This document shows, one piece after another, positions 37,665 to 48,515 of a stretch of 64,000 bases of DNA; within the stretch, counting starts at the first letter, position 1; the number at the start of each line of letters is the position of its first letter. The position numbers and the translations under genes are program-made. The DNA is from Chytridium lagenaria (Eukaryota; Chytridiomycota; Chytridiomycetes; Chytridiales; Chytridiaceae): NCBI GenBank assembly GCA_025449115.1, contig JAHLKC010000046.1, positions 186,001 through 250,000 of the forward strand. The letters are read 5' to 3'. The notes under the pieces were generated by a model, which ran no database searches, was not told the origin of the DNA, and saw only the letters and a program-made list of their open reading frames with translations.

Positions 37665-40027
37665 ATGGTTGGTCATTATGGCTCAACAAACTTCAATGCC
37701 GTCAGTCACAAAAGAGATTCTGGAGGATCATCAGGAGGGGCCGTTAATGGGCATCTCTCTTCCGAGTCCGTTCAAAGTCCTGCGAATTCACCAGCAAGAG
37801 TCAGGACAGTGTCCGATAATGACCATCAAAAGTTCTTCACCGATAAGAAGAATAAGCTGCAAATCTTGATCCAGAAAGCTCAGGTCATCTTGGAGGACCT
37901 GAGAGGGCAGCCTAATGATACCACCCTATTACATTACCCTATATCCGACCATCACCTTAAAATCTTGAATCTCAACCTAAGTGCTTACACCATCACCACT
38001 ACTCTGGTGGAGAGCACTGAAGATTCGTTTATCACTCAACTCCTCAATGGAAAGATCCAAGAATCGCAACATCATCTTGAAAAGCTTTACGCAAGGATCT
38101 CGGACATTCGATCAAGAGTTCTGGTGACGGGAGATTTGAATGCCGGAAATCAACGTTCGTCAACGCTCTTCTCAGGAGGGAGGTTGTGCCGGACGATCAA
38201 CAGCCTTGCACCGCTTTATTCTGTGAAGTGGTGGATGCAGATCAGAATGATGGGGTTGAGGAAGTGCATGGTATCAAGGATCCGTTGCTTTACAATCGGA
38301 ATGACCCGTCTACTTTTGAACGACTGGATATCAGCACGTTGAGGGAAGTTGTGGAGGACAACTTGCCGGGATATAATCTTTTGAAGGTCTACTGCAGAGA
38401 TAAACGCCCAAAGCCAGAATCGCTTCTCCACAACGGAGTTGTCGATATATCTCTCATTGATTCCCCTGGGTTGAACATTGACTCGATGAAGACCACCTCA
38501 CTTTTCGCACAACAAGAAGAAATTGACGTCATTGTTTTGTCGTGAATGCCGAAAATCATTTCACGCTTTCGGTGTGTTTCGGGCATTGTTATTGCTTTAG
38601 TTGACTGTTTTTGTATTGTAGGGTCGGCAATTTCTTCGAACCGCTGGAAAGGAGAAGGCATACATTTTCATTGTCGTCAACCGGTTTGATCAGATTCGCA
38701 GAAAGGATCGATGCAAGCGGGATATTTTGGACCAAATCAAGGAGATTTCACCGCTTACTTATGAGAATGTAGAACATCTGGTTCATTTCGTGACGGCAAA
38801 GAAAACACTCCTCAACCAAGCTGAGGCCGATGATGCGGCTACGTTTCAAAACCTTGAGGAGAATCTGCGCTCGTTCATTTTAGAAAAGAGGGCGAGGTCG
38901 AAACTTGCACCCGCCAAGATTTACCTTTCCAACCTTCTTTCGGACGTCGAGTACCTCTGTCACGTGAGCTACGAACGTGCCAACATGAGGCTGAAGAGAT
39001 CTCCCGTGGCCTTTCCGACAACACTCCCGCCTACGAAGGCATGCTGAGGATTAAAGAAGAATTCCTTGATGACGTTGACAAAATCATTGACGAAACTGGT
39101 TCCAAAGCGGAAACCTTTTCCCGTGATCAACTCACCGTTTACATGGACAACCTTGAGGCATACGTAGAAGACTTTGAGTGGATGGGCATTTTGGGTGATG
39201 GCAGTACACTCGATCCCTCCGTAACACCATTTACAAGCTCGCCGCCATCCGTCTTCGTAAGAGCGAGGAACATGCAAAAGCATCCGCGGCTGAATGCATT
39301 CAAAGAATTCAAGACCTTAGTGCGAAATGCATGGAATCGCCGCCTTCGATTAATTTGAGTGTTGTGAACACGGCATTTGAGGATGGTAGTAAGGAGTCGG
39401 GGAGGGCGGCGGCGGCTTCTGTCTTTATCAGTCTTGAGTTGAGTGACTTCTTTGCGTTTACGGATAAGTTGGAGGTGGCAAAGGCTTATTTGCCGTCGTT
39501 GGGAATGATGACGACGGGCCTTGTAGTGTACAACAGGTTTCAAGATGTTTTTAGGAGCAATGCTGGTGGGATGATCAAGGCGGCCTCTGTTGCATTATCT
39601 TTAGCTGGTTCGTACATTTTATGTTCTAGTTGGAGTAGAAAATGTATTAATTAACAAGTTTCTTCTTTCCTCTTGCCCTCTCTTTATCAGGTCTTGGTCT
39701 CTTCTGCTTTGTTCTCTCCGACATGAAAGCGGTCGTCGACCGTAAAGTCATTATGAAGATGCGCAAACATTTCAAGGATGCTGGATTCCTTGAAAGCAAC
39801 CCTGAGAGGATCGGTCGTGGCACTCGCCGCGTCCTTAAACTTGCCATTTGGGAATTTCAGAACCAGTTCCAAAGGCTTTTGTCTGAGCAACAGAAGAAGA
39901 GGGATATGCAGGCTCTTCTTAAACAACAGGCTGAAATCAGTAAGGATGCTTTCCGGGGACTTAGCGCGAGGCGGCAACGCTGAAGAGAATGGTGGCGGAG
40001 ATTGATCTTGAGGAGAAGGGGAGATGA
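37665..40027 (+). CDS. FZO1: mitofusin (Fzo1), outer-membrane fusion GTPase
   Basis: Mitofusins are dynamin-related GTPases that fuse mitochondrial outer membranes. The N-terminal region is Ser-rich, followed by a helical bundle (FFTDKKNKLQILIQKAQVIL). The P-loop is VLVTGDLNAGKS followed by TFVNALLRREVVP once one A is restored near 38148. DISLIDSPGLNIDS carries G3 and VVNRFDQI the NxxD-type G4. A helical region (38900-39330) leads to the paired membrane segment SLGMMTTGLVVY, MIKAASVALSLAG and LGLFCFVLSD (about 39500-39725). A C-terminal coiled coil follows, recovering LSAEAATLKRMVAEIDLEE and the stop at 40025-40027 when the frame is corrected near 39968. Other one-base shifts are near 38540, 39000 and 39200. 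Introns are at 38571-38620 and about 39607-39690. Length is about 750 aa. Confidence 0.94.
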
Positions 40028-41130
40028 GCTTGGGGTTGGAGTTGTGTAGTTTGGGAGTCTTTTCGGTCCTCATTGTCATTTTACGTGTTGTTGCTTTATA
40101 TCACCTTGTCCCTGTTTCTTTGGCGGAATTATAATAGATTCATTGTTTGCTCAACGATAATAATGTGTAGGTGTAGGGTCATTGGTTTCATTGCTTGTGC
40201 ATGATATTTTATGAATTTATTTTCTGAGATGAAAAGGCTGCATGGGACATGTATTAGGACACAAAGAATGTCTTGGCTATCGCTGTATGCCACAGCGCCT
40301 CCCTCGTCCTCATCGTTCTCTTTGGAACAATCTTTTAAGAAGCAGAGAGCGACTCATAGTCCTAACATATGCTTTTTTGTTGTGTTACAATCGGTGAGGA
40401 GAAGAGTAAGCTTGTCTTTTTTTAGCGCAAGGTTATCCTGATCCTCGACCGGCCTCACCACCGTCATCTCGAACGGTTCAACCCTTTTCGAAAATCATAC
40501 TCTTTGGATCTCCGCAACATCAGCCATGTCATATGAGCAATCGTCATCGCTAAAGGTATGTCATATTGCTGGCAATTATTGCAAAGCTAACGGAGAAAAA
40601 GACTCAGCTATGGGGTCCAGGCCGGCTACAAACGGGAAAGGTATAGGACCTGGGTTGCAGGAGCGCCTTTTAATTAGGAATTGCGAACGCGCTCCAATTA
40701 CCTCATCGGCACGTTCGGTCCGTCTTGTAATATTGCGCGTTTTCCGTCTTATAGTCTAACACACCCGTGCCTATCCTTCGTTTTCCATCTTTACGATCGC
40801 CTTTAGATATGAAACGTATAATACGCATTCATAAGAACGAGCAGGTTGGTTATCCTTTTTTTGGTGGCCGATATCGATAGGCTACTGTTTAAAAGACTTC
40901 GAATCTGTGTTGAGTTTTCTGGTTTGTTTTTATCATATACGTGACTTTGGAAGGGACAGAAAAATTGAAGGAATGCATGTGTTAAAAATAAGAGGCGTAC
41001 ATAGGTTGAAAGTGTGTGGTTTTTCAATGCCTTTTGATAGCAGGAATAGCTTGACGTCAACCCGGTCCGGCTTCTAACGACAAATTGAATCTGTCTGCGG
41101 AAAGAATTCAACTTCGACAAATTCGTCAGA
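40028..41130. other. intergenic region, mitofusin / THOC3, containing a small candidate gene
   Basis: These 1.1 kb hold the mitofusin 3' flank and the THOC3 promoter. The only structured signal seen is the possible three-exon small gene at 40526-40806, described separately. Confidence 0.4.
40526..40806 (+). CDS. possible small three-exon gene, unrecognised
   Basis: Two introns with good borders allow a product of about 65 aa. Exon 1 (40526-40555) encodes MSYEQSSSLK and is followed by GTATGT. Exon 2 (about 40604-40642) encodes TQLWGPGRLQTGK and is followed by GTATAG. Exon 3 (about 40679-40806) begins ELRTRSNYLIGTFGPSCNIA and ends at a TAG. All junctions are in phase 0. I do not know a family for it. 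It could instead be part of a THOC3 5' leader or chance. Confidence 0.28.
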
Positions 41131-42879
41131 ATGTCAAAGACAAAGGTGTCCACCATCCCCGCTGTCCAGAAGCTTCAGTCCGTACTTGCAAGAGGTTCAG
41201 TGCGCGAGCTTAAGGGCCATAAAGATAAGGTAACTGACCTGTGGCATGCATCATTAGCTTTGTCCACTCCATCCATACGTACTTTTTAGTTATGCCAGTC
41301 AATCGCCACTTCAAGTTGCTTACGCCTTCTTCCATGAATCATTTATAGGTGCATAGTGTGGGATGGAGTTGTGACGGTAATCGGTTGGCATCAGGGTCGG
41401 TTGATAAGACTGCAAGAGTGTACAATCTGGACAGACTGGTAAGGCGAGCCATTCGTTTCTTTCTTACTTCCTCTCTATCCTTGTCATTGCTTGCATCCTT
41501 ATCCTTCCTCAATATAACTTTTTGCCGTAAAAAAAAAAGGGAACCAAGGAAGTTATCGAATTAAAGGGCCACCAAGGCGATGTGGATCAACTGGAATGGG
41601 ATCCCACAGATGCTGAACGGTTAGCAACTGCAAGTGTCGACAAAAACTGTTAGATTATGGATGTGAGGTCGCCGCTGAAAGCTCGTCACGTTATTCAAAC
41701 GCCTGGGGAAAACATCAATATCTCTTGGAGTCCAGATGGCAGATGCATTGCTGGGAATAAGGTGACTTTTCTTACTCCGTATAACTTTATTTGTGTATGC
41801 TGATATTGTTGCTGAGAAAAGGAGGATGTTATTACCTTTATCGATCCTCGAGGCGGTACCGAGAGCAGAAGTACTGGTAAAAAAGGCTACATATGGCATA
41901 CTATGAAGAATGACGTAGAGGTGCCTATTATAATACAATTCCCGCCTTTCCTTCTATCATAACACTGATTTTATTTGCTAAATCTCTGTGCAAGGTTAAC
42001 GAAATTCGCTGGAACTTCGCTGGAGACCTTTTTTCTTACAACTGGCCAAGGTCTGATAGAATTTATTTATCATAAAATCTTTGTGAGATATTTTTGTTTG
42101 GTTTGCTCACAAAGATTTCAAGGCACTATCCAAATCTACGAATACCCTGCGTTGAACCTTGTCCACACCATTCAAGCGCATACCGCGAATTGCTACTGTA
42201 TAGAGTTTGACTCGAAAGGAAGGTAATTAATAATTGCTCCCAGTGCCCTATTGTTTTCGGTTAGATGCTTTCTAAATTTGGACTACTTTCTACTTTATGT
42301 AGATATTTTGCCACGGGAAGTTCAGACTCGATTGTAAGTTTATGGGATCTGGAGGAGCTTGTATGTGTACGAACATTGGAAGATTGGAGTAAGTAAAAAT
42401 TACTCTTTATCTGGTCGCGTCTCCTTTTTTGTTTTGTTTTTTCTTCATCCATCATATTCATTTGCAAAGTCTGAACCTTCACGTTTATTGCCTCTCGTTC
42501 ATAGTTGGCCAGTTAGAACGATTAGCTTGAGCTTCGACGGGAGCTTATTGCGTCTGGATCTGAAGATCATCTCATTGATATTGTAAGTGTGTCTTTTTCT
42601 GTTCTCTGGGATCTTTCGTTTGAACGATAGGACAATATCTTATAATTCTTCAGTCTCATGTCGACAGCGGTGAGCATGTTCACACGATCAAATGCTCTGC
42701 TGCCACAAAACAGTCGCGTGGCATCCTACACGGTTTTTGCTCGCATACGCTGGAGATGAACAGTCCGCGCGTGGAGCTGAGGGTAATCTCAGTAGACGTG
42801 TAGCATAAATAGTAGAGTTGTTTTTCTTTGGCAGGAGCAGTTTATATCAACTCTTTTTTATAGGATTTTTGGGTTATGA
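41131..42879 (+). CDS. THOC3: THO complex subunit 3 (THOC3 / TEX1), WD40 protein
   Basis: THOC3 is the WD-repeat subunit of THO/TREX, which couples transcription and splicing to mRNA export. The start MSKTKVSTIPAVQKL leads to VRELKGHKDKVHSVGWSCDG, then LASGSVDKTARVYNLDRL, IELKGHQGDVDQLEWDP, HVIQTPGENINISWSPDG, AHTANCYCIEFDSKGRYF, ATGSSDSIVSLWDLEELVCV, WPVRTISLSFDGSL and GSEDHLIDI. These match the seven-blade propeller in order. The tail ends near RIFGL, like the LFGL end of the animal protein, with the stop at 42877-42879. Introns interrupt most blades. One-base errors break the frame near 41646 and 41660 (an extra A and a missing G in the DKTVRLWDVR motif) and near 42550 and 42700. Length is about 320 aa. 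Confidence 0.93.
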
Positions 42880-43513
42880 CATGAGGTTAGCCTTTCAACC
42901 ATTTGTCATATCTTTTTCAATGATTTATGTGTTTTTCGAAGTCGAATAAAAATACCTACAAGAGTCACAGCTAATGTACCTATATTTGTACACTATATTT
43001 ATGGAATTGTCAATTTTGAATTATTGACTGTCACACAGGATGGAGAGAGTTCAAATTGAGTGAAAGTAACATTTGTAACGGCCTTTTCCAAACACCATCG
43101 GCCTCTAGTATGACCTTGCCAGCGACCCATGACGGACACATTATCAGCTAGTGTCGCTCTCAATGTCATCAGGAGACTGGAATAACTGCAAATGGACGTA
43201 TATGGGACGACGGATGTATGCGTGGGTCTGGGATGGGGAGTTGATGCAACGATGGGATGCGATGAATCAGATGGGATGACTGTGAGGAGAACTTGCACAA
43301 GAGATTGCACCCCGTCAGGAATGCAAAATATGGAGGAAGGGTTTTAGGAACGACCCATACAGCAAAGACGACAACGTCGAGTACCTTACCCACGAACGAA
43401 TCGCTCTCCACTTTCTTCTGCAGCTTCAATGTCGTCTCTAGCCTTAAGTTAACGCACTTGTCTTTTTCATTCATATCAGCTGTGCTTCACAGTTCCGCCG
43501 AGCTCTTCTGAAA
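42880..43513. other. intergenic region upstream of uS2
   Basis: These 634 bp hold the THOC3 3' flank and the promoter and leader of the uS2 gene. The last 100 bp before the ATG are C/T-rich, as is usual upstream of ribosomal protein genes. Short open frames here are not supported. Confidence 0.4.
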
Positions 43514-44515
43514 ATGTCAAAGTGTCCTGCCGTTTTGGCCCCTACTGAGAACGACATCCAGTTGCTCTTGGCTGCTCAGGTGAGATTGCGTTGTATTCTT
43601 TTGCGGGTCTTCATCCTTTTGGCAGGAGCTAAAACTGACTATCACTCTTTTCCAATTACGCATTCGTGATGTTAGGTTCACCTGGGCACCAAGAACTTGG
43701 ATGTCGGCATGGCCCCCTACGTCTGGAAGCGTCGCAACGACGGTATCCACGTCATCAACATGGCAAGACCTGGGAGAAGATTGTCTTCGCGGCCCGTATC
43801 ATCGCTGCCATCGAGAACCCCGCCGATGTTTGTGTGATCTCTGCCCGTCCCTACGGTCAGCGTGCCGCCCTCAAGTTCGCCCAGTACACTGGAGCTCAGG
43901 CCATTGCCGGACGTTTCACCCCCGGTACTTTCACCAACTACATCACCCGCTCCTTTCCGTGAGCCCAGGTTGATCATCGTTACCGACCCCCGCACGGACC
44001 ACCAGCCCGTCAAGGAGGCCTCGTACGTCAACATTCCGGTCATCGCCTTCGCCGACACCGACTCGCCCCTCAAGTACATCGATGTTGCCATCCCCGGTAA
44101 CAACAAGGGCAAGCACGCCATCGGTCTTGGCTACTGGCTCTTGGCCCGTGAGGTCCTCCGTCTCCGTGGTACCATTCCCCGTACCACCCCCTGGAGCGTT
44201 ATGACTGACATGTTCTTCTACCGTGACCCCGATGAGGCGGAGAAGGAGGCCGAGACCGCTGCTGCGGAGAAGGCTGCTGAGTGGTGGTGCCACCGGAGAC
44301 CACCGCTGCTCTTGAGGTGAGCTTCTTTCTCATGCTTTTTTTTTTCTGTTTTCCCAGATAACCTGTTTCACAATACTTAATTACATTTCTTTTCAGTGGG
44401 ACGCTGCTGCTGCCACTACTGGTGCCGCCGAGACTGGCGAGTGGGGTGCTGCCGAGACTGGAGAGTGGGGAGCTGAGCCCACTGAGCTGCTACTACCAGC
44501 GGCTGGGACGCTTAA
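43514..44515 (+). CDS. RPSA: 40S ribosomal protein uS2 (RPSA / Rps0)
   Basis: uS2 sits on the back of the small ribosomal subunit and is needed for late 40S maturation. Exon 1 encodes [20 protein letters not shown]. After an intron (43580-43675) comes [20 protein letters not shown] and then [60 protein letters not shown] and [21 protein letters not shown] second intron (44316-44397) precedes a tail with two ETGEWGA repeats and the usual end AATTSGWDA, stop 44513-44515. Length is about 290 aa. Four single-base errors interrupt the frame near 43760, 43954, 44281 and 44494. Since the protein is essential and otherwise perfectly conserved, these are almost certainly sequence errors. Codon use is strongly C-ending, as for a highly expressed gene. 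Confidence 0.97.
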
Positions 44516-45594
44516 AGGAGCGTTTTAGGAGGATGCTTGAATTTCCTCTTTTTTTTCGTTTCCTCCGGGAGGTGGTTGGGATGTTTGGGGTTGTTTTTGC
44601 AGTTAGAACGCTCCCTCTATTCTCTGGCACACCCTTTTTTCTTTAAGAAAATATAAAAAGAGAATTGATAAAAAGATGCTGCGGTGCATTTTTTTCTAGG
44701 GATACTTATCTATAGATTTCTGCATGTCCATTTCTGCATGTCCAGTTGATGTCGGAACTGAAAAGCGAAAGTCTCGAGGGAATAGAAGCCAGGTATACAT
44801 TTAAATTGAGATTGTGACTTTGCATAATGGGCCTGAATAAGCCATATCGTAGTTTTGCATTTAGCATTAAATGACACAAAAGAACTGATTGCAAGGAAAT
44901 AGAAAATGATGTTAAGTTAAAAAAAGTCATTTTCATATTACGAATATACCTACATTACTTTATCTTTATATTATGCAAGTAAGGCTTACTTAGTTAGATG
45001 TAAAGTAGATAATCATGACTAGGTCCGTACAAAAATAAAAAAAATGTTCCTCCAGTAACACGTTTGTAATATCGCTAAGCTCAATATATCATAGACGTGT
45101 GATGGACTGACCGTACAATATACCACCTATTCACAGTATTACCAGACATTAAACCCTCACACACATACACGCGCAGAAAAATGAGCCATGACAGCATTAA
45201 CGCACTGTCATTTTATTGTTCTCGTCAAGTTTTTTATTTGTAATTCACTCTACAAATCTACCTTTATCGTTGTCATCAAGGAATAACAAAGGGAGAGAGA
45301 CAGAGAGTCAGAGAGAGAGACTTCATTATAACAAATTTCTATTTTTCATGAAAATAACAGGGGAAGGAAAAAGTGTGGTAGGCAGAAAAAAGGCCTCACC
45401 GTCAGGTATCTGCAACATTTAATTTTGTCAACCAAAAAAACAAAAGGAAAAAATAAAGAAGAAAGAAGAAGAAACGAAGCAAAAAAAGTATGATCAAGAA
45501 GGCAAGGGTACGGGGGAAGTTTTTAGAGACGGTCAAAAAATCTGAATACAAGAGAAGAAACAAAGAGGTGAGCCAAAAAAATAATACGCTCGCT
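44516..45594. other. convergent intergenic region, uS2 / USP10
   Basis: This is 1.1 kb of AT-rich 3' flank between converging genes, with a GA-rich run (about 45292-45322). No gene or RNA was recognised. Confidence 0.4.
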
Positions 45595-47783
45595 TCAGAT
45601 TCGGGCATAGAACAACATGTAGGCCTGGCGCTCTGGTTCATCCGCCACAACATTTTGAATGGATATCGGCGTAATTGACGCGTCGTCCATGTATAGCCAG
45701 GTGTCGTCGTTTTGGGCGACATCACAGGTGTAATGTCCTGCCTCGAGGTGCTTGCCGTGGTGATTGACGACTACGAATTGTTGAGATATAATCAGCCAAC
45801 ATATTTAGAATGATACTATATCGAATTTTTTTTTAAAAAAAACTAACTTACCAGCAAAAAGTCGGTATTCAAGGTTGCGTGAACGGAGTTGTGAACTGGC
45901 CGACGATAATTCTAGTGCGAGATATGAGTTAAAATTTCAAAGTTCGGAAGCTGATATTCAATACAAACCTGGCCGAATTTTCAAGATAGGGGAGAAGGCG
46001 ACGTGTTTCCGGATCTTTTGAGATCCGCCGGCAACGTCAAACACGAAACGTTTCATATGCATAATTAAGATAGGAGGAAGGTGATCGAACAGATTTTGCT
46101 TGGTGACTTCTGCATTTAAGTGCTTGGTTGGGTCATATTGACAAGGGCATCCTCAATGGTATGAATATTGTCCGGCTGAAATAATATCGGTCAATACATA
46201 TTCAGCTTCCAAGGTACTCACAGCAATATCTAACTGAAGGGAAACAAAAGGTTCTAGCATGGCAGAGTCTTTACTGCCATGCCGTTTTATGTTCGACCTC
46301 ACGCGGCCACCAAAAATTTGGGTGATGGGAGACTCAAGGATCTCGGTCTGCAATAATGACAGTCAGGATAGTAGATAAAAGCGGGAAAACACAGTCTGAT
46401 TTCTTTTATAAAGAGTGGATTTCTGCTCTACTCTGCTCTACACTCACCTTCCTTGTGACTGCCGTTCTGTTTTTTGGTCCAACTTCTAACCAGGTACCAC
46501 CACCGTTCATCACCCCAACGTTTTTACCCATTTGGTAAGATTCGCCATGTTGAACTGTAAAAACTATCAGAATATCCCAGCCTTTCCCCTTCTTACTTGC
46601 TAACAATTCCTCGTGGAGCCCGTCCAATAAAAATCCCAAAAACTCCTCAGCGTCCTCTTGTCTTCCCTACAAAGTCTAAGCAAAAATTATTGCAGGTGAT
46701 TTTGGATTCACCTTGACCGAGTCAACTCCCTTAAGCGATCTGAGAGCTTCGTAAACATTTTCGGGCTCAAACGCACTATCTGCAGAGACTAAGAATAGGA
46801 TTAATTATAAAAACATTAAATAGCAAAGCTTTAAGAAACTTGTGTAAAACGACACATACATGTAGTATCCGACATTTTTCCGTCAGCGGATAACTCGGTG
46901 AACTGAAGAAGAAAATCGATCCTGAAAAAAGGTGATTATAAATTAGCATCATAAGAATACCAATATATCAAAGTTACTCACATTGCGTCAACTAAAGGCG
47001 TTTTGATCTTCAAGTTATGAGCAACTTCCTCCCTAAGTTTCCTGAACAGGTTTACGAAAGGGGCGCAATGAACCAATGGCTGTAACAAAGCGTTCATAAA
47101 GCACATGTTTCCATTATTTACAAGCCCTCTAGGTTGAACAGGCCGTCCGCGGAAGTTTACAGAGAAGTCCTTGAAAAACTCTGCGGATCCATCAGTTAAA
47201 ATAAAATCTCAACTCCAGCATTTTAATTACTTTGAGTCCCAGACTGTGGAGGCTTCTTAGCGAGGACGGACGGGGCAGCTGCGGTGGCGGGGGTGGATGA
47301 GGGTGGATTATTCTTTTTGACGAGGTCAGCCCAAGATTTGGGGGGTTCTGGTTTAAGTGGTGGTGGCGGTTTTGGAGTAGAGTCCAGCTCCTGTTTCTTT
47401 TCCACTGCAGGACTTAGCTCACTCAGAGCAGCTGAATGTCCATTCACATTTGGCAGTATATGAGCTAAGGTATGTCCGTTCGATGTAGCGGGGGATATGC
47501 CATTTGTTTTGGGAGGTATGAACTTCGATGAGGAAATGGCGGGTTCCGTAGGGATAAGTGGGGCCACCTTGACAGTGAATTCTGAAGACCACTTTGCGTT
47601 CTGTTTCCATCCGATTCCATCGTAAGTTTGAAGAGACGTTAATCCAGAAAACTAAACAAAGATTGGGTCGAGACCAAGACGAACCTTCGGGAACAGTCTT
47701 GTGACCTTGCTTAAATCCACAACAGCCTCCACATCCGACCTCTTGAAGTCCCCAAAGACCACACCCATAAGCGGGTCCATCAT
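45595..47783 (-). CDS. USP10: ubiquitin-specific protease USP10 / UBP3
   Basis: This is a cysteine deubiquitinase; family members act with G3BP/Bre5 in stress granules, ribophagy and vesicle traffic. The N-terminal region is Pro/Ser-rich and holds PKSWADLVKKNNPPSS (about 47310-47345), equivalent to the PKSWASLF element of USP10. The catalytic Cys box follows the family form: VQPRGLVNNGNMCFMNALLQ (about 47060-47140). GRQEDAEEFLGFLLDGLHEE gives the QQD-like box, and GTWLEVGPKNRTAVTRKV and ITQIFGGRVRSNIKRHGSKD are typical of the clade. The catalytic His region is HLEAGHYTCDVAQNDDTWLY (about 45700-45750), and the end is ERQAYMLFYARI, stop 45595. The N-terminal exons joined by a 33-bp intron at about 47652-47684 are less certain. 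The start at 47783 is the first Met of MMDPLMGVV, and earlier in-frame sequence exists. Confidence 0.93.
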
Positions 47784-48515
47784 GAAGCTATATTCGAGCA
47801 GGAACGAAGATGTTCCAACAGTATCGCCTCGTTGACAGAGAGGGCGAGATGGAAAAAAAAAAAGAATTTGAGGACGATTGGGATGGGATTGACTTGGCCT
47901 CAAGGCAATCAAATCCAACGAAAATGGAATCCTATACGCTTCTCAATAGAAGATGAAAACGCTTTGGAGAGCGCCGGAAGCTCCAGTCTCACAGTTCCTG
48001 CTGATCGGACAGGACGGGATTCTGAGATAAAGGAAAGTGTAAGGATTTACCAAAGAAAGTGGACGGCTGCAACATTTGCGGTGGGAGGACTCGGATTGGG
48101 GAACAATGGACTGGGTGCTGGTCCCTATCCTACCTTTTCTGGATCGTGCATGCCTGCCTTATGCATGCATCAGTAATAAAGATTAATAAAGATTGTTCGC
48201 ATCCTCCCCGTTTGCCTGCAACTACTCTACTGAGCCTTCTATGACCACCATGCAGACGAAGAGCCCCGTTATAATTGGTTTGTACTTGCGAGAGGCGTGA
48301 TGCTTAGAAAAACTGTTGCGAAAGCTTGTTGTTTACTGGAATATACGTCGGATAATGTAGAGAGACCGGATTGACCGTCGAGTGTTGAGACATCACCATG
48401 TTCTACCTTGGAGAGTCCACGTCGAATGATCTCGGAATCCGCACTCCGCCTCGCTAATAATGTGAAGCCCGCATCTAGAGGAGGCCCGTAACAAGATGAT
48501 CGGCGAGGTTTGAAC
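47784..48515. promoter_or_regulatory. divergent intergenic region, USP10 / CFAP210
   Basis: These 730 bp should contain both promoters and perhaps a missing 5' exon of CFAP210. Short open frames on both strands show no recognisable sequence. Confidence 0.35.

Noticed and set aside
43514..44515. uS2 as a pseudogene because of four frameshifts
   Set aside because: All motifs and the codon bias are intact, splice sites are good and neighbouring essential genes show the same kind of error.
47832..48176. 114-aa plus-strand open frame between USP10 and CFAP210
   Set aside because: It overlaps antisense to the USP10 5' region and has no recognisable motif.
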